Assembly: GCF_010015445.1 (NCBI RefSeq)
Contig: NC_053119.1
Coordinates: 30,712,643 to 30,776,642, forward strand
DNA length: 64,000 nt
Direction: 5' to 3'
Source of the DNA: Perca fluviatilis
Taxonomy: Eukaryota; Chordata; Actinopteri; Perciformes; Percidae
The notes beneath the pieces were generated by a model, which had not been told where the DNA came from, searched no databases, and saw nothing but the letters and a program-made list of their open reading frames with translations. Every line of letters starts with the position of its first letter. Position 1 is the stretch's first letter. Below are positions 58,802 through 64,000 of the stretch, one piece after another. The position numbers and the translations under genes are program-made.

Positions 58802-59570
58802 TGTGAGGAATGGACATCTCATCACTCTAAAACACATGTCCTTGTTTCCTCTCCTCCCATGATTTCCTCGCGTCTCTCCCGTGCTTCCTCGGTGGGACGG
58901 ACTAAGAGGTGAGGAAGGAAGGCAAGTGGAGGAGCCGGGGATGCAATTTAAGAGAACTGAGATGTACCTAAAGACATTAACGTAAATGTCTAACTGGAAA
59001 GATGACAAGATACAGGAATTTCTGTTGGGAAGAGCCAACGCCGAAACCGTCGAAACGGCAAGAGACTTGGTTGTTTATGACCAAATTACAAATGGCTCCG
59101 TGACCGAGGTGTAATCCACATCATGTCCTGTCTCCTGCATGTTCCAGAAAGGGAGAGAGGAATAACGTTGCCGTGTTAAGTTTTACGTTATATAGGACAC
59201 TGTTTTATTCATTTATTTTGTAATGTGTCGGTATTTAGATCTTTTCAAATAAATTTTTATGTTGAAATAAATATACCTATACGAGTAGTTAAGTCTTCCG
59301 TTGTATTAGTCCTAGATATTCAATAATGGATATTCAAATGTATTCACTCCATAGAGCTGCGGAGGAGGGTCTGGCTAGTCCACACAGCATTCCGGGATAG
59401 GAGAAAAATGTGCTCTGATTTATTGGCATTTCTTTAAACCAATCACAATCTTCTTGGGCGGTGCTAAGTGTTGGACAGAGCAAAGGTACTTCTTCAAAAT
59501 AGCCTTGGGAAGGAACTTGTTTTGGTGGAACATGAGTACGTTCAAAGCTTGTTTTTAGTCATATAGACTA
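58802..59570. other. unassigned, repeat-like
   Basis: The part 58840-58960 (TTTCCTCTCC, GTGCTTCCTCGGTG) may pair with 57255-57420 as halves of a repeat split by the TTAA element. The part 59350-59500 (GGAGGAGGGTCTGGCTAGTC) resembles a fish MITE. No gene. Confidence 0.4.
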
Positions 59571-59574
59571 GTAG

Positions 59575-59710
59575 ATGGTAACCCAGATTTGCGAAAACTC
59601 TTGCAAGACTTGCTGGCCGACGACCTATCCTAACCTTAACCATTCAAAGTCAACACCTAACGTCAACCATCTAGTGGGACTTTTGCAAATCTTGGGTTAC
59701 CATCTAGGCA
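59575..59710. mobile_element. short MITE with ATGGTAACCCAGATTTGC ends
   Basis: ATGGTAACCCAGATTTGC near 59575 is mirrored by GCAAATCTTGGGTTACCAT (about 59688-59706). CTAG or TAG is present on both sides. Confidence 0.7.
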
Positions 59711-61565
59711 TGAGCCACCTATAGGCTTAGACATTTCCGTGTTCCGTGTCCGCGTACAACTGTGGACTTGTACTGGTTGTTCGGATGTGCACGTTGTTCC
59801 ATTCATGCACATATCCGTATCCTCCAGCAATTTCTCGCCAGAAGTCCAATGCCATTTGGCTGTCTTTATATACCTTTTTAAAAACAAATTATATAAATGT
59901 GGGTAACGGCGGATATTCTTTCTTCAAAACAAGCAATCAATTTTGTTGTCTTCTTCTTCTTCTTGGTAAACCAGCTGGAGGTGCATACGCCACAAACTGG
60001 AATGTGAAACAATTGAGGGAGCATGCACAGTCAGCGCGCTTGCTATGCGTACAGTCTGGTCGCGGTCATAAATGTGGGCTGCCCGCTTAAGACCCGCTGC
60101 TAATGCAGGCACACACATCATGTGCATTACATTTCATTACAAACTCACTGGCCTGATTTTAAGAATATGGAGGCAGAGAGCCATGCACATTGCATGCTCA
60201 CAAACACATACATGTAGTTGGCATTTGGTGGAAGCCAGTAAGTGCTGTAAGAAAGAAGTGTAAGGGCAAGAAAGGCAACACAGAGGGAGAGCATGTGAGT
60301 CCAGGCAGCTGCAGGGCTGTGGCTGGATGCCCTGTGTGTGTTCTCCTGAGGGCTGGCACTGACAACATGAAGCCTGCTGTCCTGGCTGAAGTAGGTCCAG
60401 GCCTGCCTAGTGACAGAGACATACAGAGGGGAGGGGCACCCAGAGTGCAGAGGAGTCACCCAGTCAGAGTCGATTGTTGTGTGACTAATGTCTCTCTCCA
60501 GCGTCCATCTGCTGCTGGGCCCCTCTCTTGCTCACATCTCCTGAGCCTCACTGTGATTCTTCTGTCAACCATCAAACTTCTTCTCTGCCCTTCCACCCAC
60601 TCATTCCTGATTTTCACCATCATAAGCAGCTACAAAGTCATTACAGTCCCAAGGGCATTCATGGCAGTGACATTTTCATCTAATTAATAATTAGAATTTG
60701 GTTTCACTAGCTCTTTGAAATAAATCCATTTTAATTTTCAAATCCAAGTTTGTATAAGTACTTCCTACGTTCTAAGTAACTACTGGCTAGTAGTGATTTA
60801 TTTTGTCAGGTGACACCATTAAAACTTAGCGGCTATAATCAATATTTCTAATATAACAATAGGTTAGAGGGGTCACTCGCACTGATAAACCTACCGAGAA
60901 TTATCACCTGACTCTGCAGTTCCCTACAGAGCTTTTTTTTCTTCAGCTCATTGTTTGATTTTCCCGGCGTGCAACTCTCACTGCTCTCATAGTGCTGTTT
61001 TGCCCATAGCACACTGTCTAGTTGCAGTTTTCAGAGAAAAAGCTCTAAAAACAGCTGGATTCTTGCGAAATTACAAGATCACGCAAGAATCGCGGATCAC
61101 ATATCACACGAAAATCTATCTTTAGTTCTCATGCTTCAAGTAATGCATTTGTGTCTAATCTACCAGCTTACTGCATCAGGTGTAGGATACACGTAGGGTA
61201 CAGATTTGATCATTGGCAAATTATCGAAAGATGTTTTATCAATATTAATGAAGTTATGAATATGGTTATTAATAACTTTATCAAATCGACGAACAATCAA
61301 AACGGGGCACGACCCTGCAAGTCAGGGACCAATAATCAAACTGTGGAACAGTCTCATTTCTGTAGTAATCCTTTAAAAGGAAACAAAGGAAGGGGTGATT
61401 TCGAGCGCGGACCCGTTCGACCAGCAATTATCACAAGTACACAAATAATCACCAGCAACTGCTAATCAAGTATAATCGAATTTATTAACGTCACAATCAT
61501 CAGTAGCTAATCAATAATCCTTCAATAATAAAACGTATATACTTTTTACAATATCACAACCCAAA
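59711..61565. other. no recognised genes
   Basis: Open frames here lack known motifs and good exon borders. The part 61260-61480 (ACCCTGCAAGTCAGGGACCA and AGCGCGGACCCGTTC) looks repeat-derived, but I cannot name it. Confidence 0.4.
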
Positions 61566-61578
61566 ACCAAGCAAAAAC

Positions 61579-61583
<5 letters not shown>

Positions 61584-61631
<48 letters not shown>

Positions 61632-61870
61632 CTTGTTTAACTACATTTGTGGGGTCCAAAAACTGGGAATACAGTATACTTTTGGGGTCCGAATCGTGGG
61701 GCCTTGCGGGAAAATGCTGGACCCCACAACTTTAAAGGGCTGTTTGAGGGTTAAGACTTGGTTTTAGGATTAGGGTTAGAATTAGGTTATGGTTAGGGTG
61801 AGGGTAAGGGTTAAGGTTAGGCATTTAGTTGTGATGGTTAGTTAAGGTTAGGGAGAAGGAAAAATGGGGG
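61584..61870. repeat. TG tract plus telomere-like degenerate repeat
   Basis: (TG)n at 61584-61630 is followed by GTGGGGTCCAAAAACTGGGA, ACCCCACAACTTTAAAGGGC and a run of GGTTAGGGTTAG-like units (61755-61855). This arrangement is a common dispersed fish repeat, not a true telomere. Confidence 0.75.
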
Positions 61871-61886
61871 GGGGAAAAAAGTTTTT

Positions 61887-61999
<113 letters not shown>

Positions 62000-63265
62000 T
62001 GAGTGAAAGAGGAGGGGCGGTGCCGAAGTGTAGTCTAACACCAAAAACTCCCAAAATGGCTGCTCCTGTGAGCTGCACAAAACTATTTAGCCTCAAGAGG
62101 GCGGTAGTGGTGCTGGGTGCACGAGGAGGGGTTGAACAGGTCGAGGGGGTTGCTAGGCAACGCGCACGCTTAACCCAGCCCTGGTCATGTGTTTTAGCTC
62201 CGTACAAACGTAAGCAGACCCCACGTGGTTAAGCTAGCAGCGTTAGCTCGGGAGCTACGTGGCTAGCTTGTGTCCGTGTGGATATGTGTATATAATCAGT
62301 AAAAGAAGAGTAGAGAAGAAGTGTAAAGAAAAGAGGCCCTCTGATCTTAGTTATAGATAACGGCCAGCTCAGTGGCTAACAGCTGATTTCCGCGATTGTC
62401 TCGCAGACAGAGTGGTTTAGCAGGTAGCTACTTAACATAACATAACCAACGGTATAATGATCGATTATACATTCACAGAAACAGATTAATAACCAGATAT
62501 GGCCAATACATGATTACAATCACAGATCACATTAATGGCAACAAGCGGTAGCGAACCCTTTGCTCATTAATAAACAAAACAAACACACTAGTTCTAACGT
62601 CTGCCCAGAACTGTGTAAAGCCTTACTGTGTGTGTCGTTTGTCAGTTAATCTCTCGCCAGAGTCTAACGATCTGTTTCGTCCAGAGCAGGGGACGATACG
62701 TGATCCAGGTCGACGACGCAAGAAACAGAACGCAGTCCTTTTTTTGAATCCAGGCTGATTAAACCCGCTGCAGATGAGGGAATACTCGGCCAGTATTTCC
62801 TCGGATCCCCTTTGTATATCAGACAGATATAAAATTGTCCCAGCTCCAACTCGACCAGCGAGGTGATGCTGGCTAGCTAGCCCGGACTAGTGTGCCTCCT
62901 GTAGTAACCTGGGTCACCGTGGAAAAGCAAAGAGACACCAACGCCGACAGCTTTTATCCTCCCTCCACCTCCTAGTGGCGGGGTGGTGCATTCAAAGACC
63001 CGACAGCCAATGGGAAAAGCGCAACCTTATCACAGGTGTGAAGCAGTTCTTTGTCTCACCACCAGTCTGCCTTGCCCTCCATGTGTTGAATGTGGAACCT
63101 CCATTTTGGGGACTCCCAAAGTGGCAGCCTGTAGGAGTTTGGTGAAACTGGCTTTGGGATTCACATGTAGGCCAAGATCCTTTGTCTCTGCAGTCAGCTC
63201 AATCTGAGCCATTTTTGGTTAAGATCAATGTTTAACCCCCTGCTTGGTCCCAACACAGGTGAGAA
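62000..63265. other. no recognised genes
   Basis: Mixed sequence with gene-desert character. Short frames (62664-62849 minus, 62983-63207 plus) have no motif that I know. It may be LTR-derived, but no repeat pair was found. Confidence 0.4.
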
Positions 63266-63267
63266 GC

Positions 63268-63305
63268 TACTTGTGTGTGTGTGTGTGTGTGTGTGTGTGA
63301 GATGG

Positions 63306-63362
<57 letters not shown>
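63268..63362. repeat. (TG)n then (TA)n microsatellites
   Basis: TG at about 63270-63299, then GAGATGGC, then TA from about 63306 to 63361. Confidence 0.96.
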
Positions 63363-63365
<3 letters not shown>

Positions 63366-63399
63366 ATATGTATATATCATATGTAGACACAAATATATA

Positions 63400-64000
63400 C
63401 AGTGACTATTACCATTTCACGCATTACCGCATTAATAGTGATATACCAGTCGCATTACACACGCATACGCACACACATTACACGCATTACCGCATTACGC
63501 ATACACCATTACCGGCAGACATTACTACGCAAACATTATACTCGCATTATCATATCTATCGCAAAAATATTACGACATACGCGCATTATTATCATTACTA
63601 CACACATTATTATATGATACATAATACCATAGAGCACATTATTAGCACATAGCATATATTACACTATCATACTCACAGGATTGTATACACAATACTAGCA
63701 AACAATACATTATAACATACGGATAACACATTATTGACATTATTAAATATACGCGCATATAAACAACAATATGCAATACATAATATATGCAACAACACAT
63801 TAATTATTATAATTATAGCATATAACATACAGCACATACTACAACAATCCGATATAACATAATACTACACTATTATATAGCTATACAAGCTATTATTATT
63901 AACACATACGCTATATACGTCATATTAATATATATACGTATATATATCCATATACACATACCACACAACAATAGACATACATATGCATACAAGCATATAC
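63400..64000. repeat. cryptically simple ACATTAT/ACGCATTAC-rich stretch
   Basis: Low-G sequence composed of short variants such as CGCATTAC, ACACATTA and ATTATTA, with few G residues on this strand. It continues past the window edge. Confidence 0.7.

Noticed and set aside
60190..60687. 165-codon plus-strand frame as a host gene
   Set aside because: Overlapping frames on both strands are equally open, and there is no recognised domain, good Kozak context or exon border.
61755..61860. Telomere-like GGTTAGGG units as evidence of a chromosome end
   Set aside because: The units are degenerate, short and part of a known-looking dispersed repeat with a TG head; sequence continues normally after it.
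63420..63560. A CRISPR-like array from the repeated CGCATTACCGCATTA motifs
   Set aside because: Spacing and sequence are irregular, it is simple-sequence DNA, and the genome is animal.

Overview
The window looks like chromosomal DNA from a bony fish, most likely a percomorph-type teleost. The evidence is split GT-AG exons of a vertebrate focal-adhesion gene, long pure (TG)n tracts, and many fish-type DNA transposons (hAT, PIF/Harbinger, Tc1/mariner, TTAA-flanked Kolobok-like), with L2-like LINE and Ty3/gypsy remnants. All identifications come from reading motifs; no database search was run.

The only clear host gene is the 3' end of parva (alpha-parvin) at the left edge. Four coding exons (39-107, 345-446, 3642-3714, 3959-4035) encode the last 106 residues of the second calponin-homology domain and the stop. 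Its introns carry a hAT element with a perfect 8-bp target-site duplication (567-1336) and two long TG tracts, one ending only 24 nt before the last exon. A GC-rich, promoter-like segment ends at a strong donor (40188/40189) and may be the first exon of the next gene; vertebrate synteny suggests tead1, but this is not shown by the sequence.

From 4.4 to 38.5 kb the window is mostly nested transposons. These are: a multi-layer repeat with a RecQ-like helicase fragment (4.4-7.5 kb); a Harbinger element (9402-10528); a TTAA element with an internal ~190-bp tandem array (11.0-13.8 kb); a dead Ty3/gypsy pol on the minus strand split by a Harbinger-like MITE (13.9-17.5 kb); a dead Tc1 element (17614-19258); a hAT element (19914-21191); and a decayed ZMYM1/hAT-type gene broken by a TTAA element (21.4-23.3 kb).

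The most interesting object is 25331-30892. It is a 5.56-kb transposon with ~0.8-kb near-identical terminal inverted repeats and a 6-bp target-site duplication. Each terminal repeat carries the same short first coding exon with a splice donor, pointing inward. From the left it joins in frame to exons of a G2E3/HECT-type E3 ligase-like gene. From the right it joins in frame to an integrase-associated ORF. Both genes are incomplete, so this copy is probably non-autonomous.

From 31 to 38.5 kb lie a second, inverted Harbinger copy (31871-32936), a hAT element with a TTAA element nested in it (34043-35936), and an L2-like LINE 3' end (36.4-37.25 kb). From 45 to 59 kb there are four more TTAA-flanked elements, including a foldback element (52363-53280), a second copy of the first hAT family, and a long high-copy repeat (52.1-56.2 kb). 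The right end (61.5-64 kb) is rich in simple sequence: TG, a 60-nt poly-T, telomere-like repeats, TA, and a cryptically simple A/T/C stretch.
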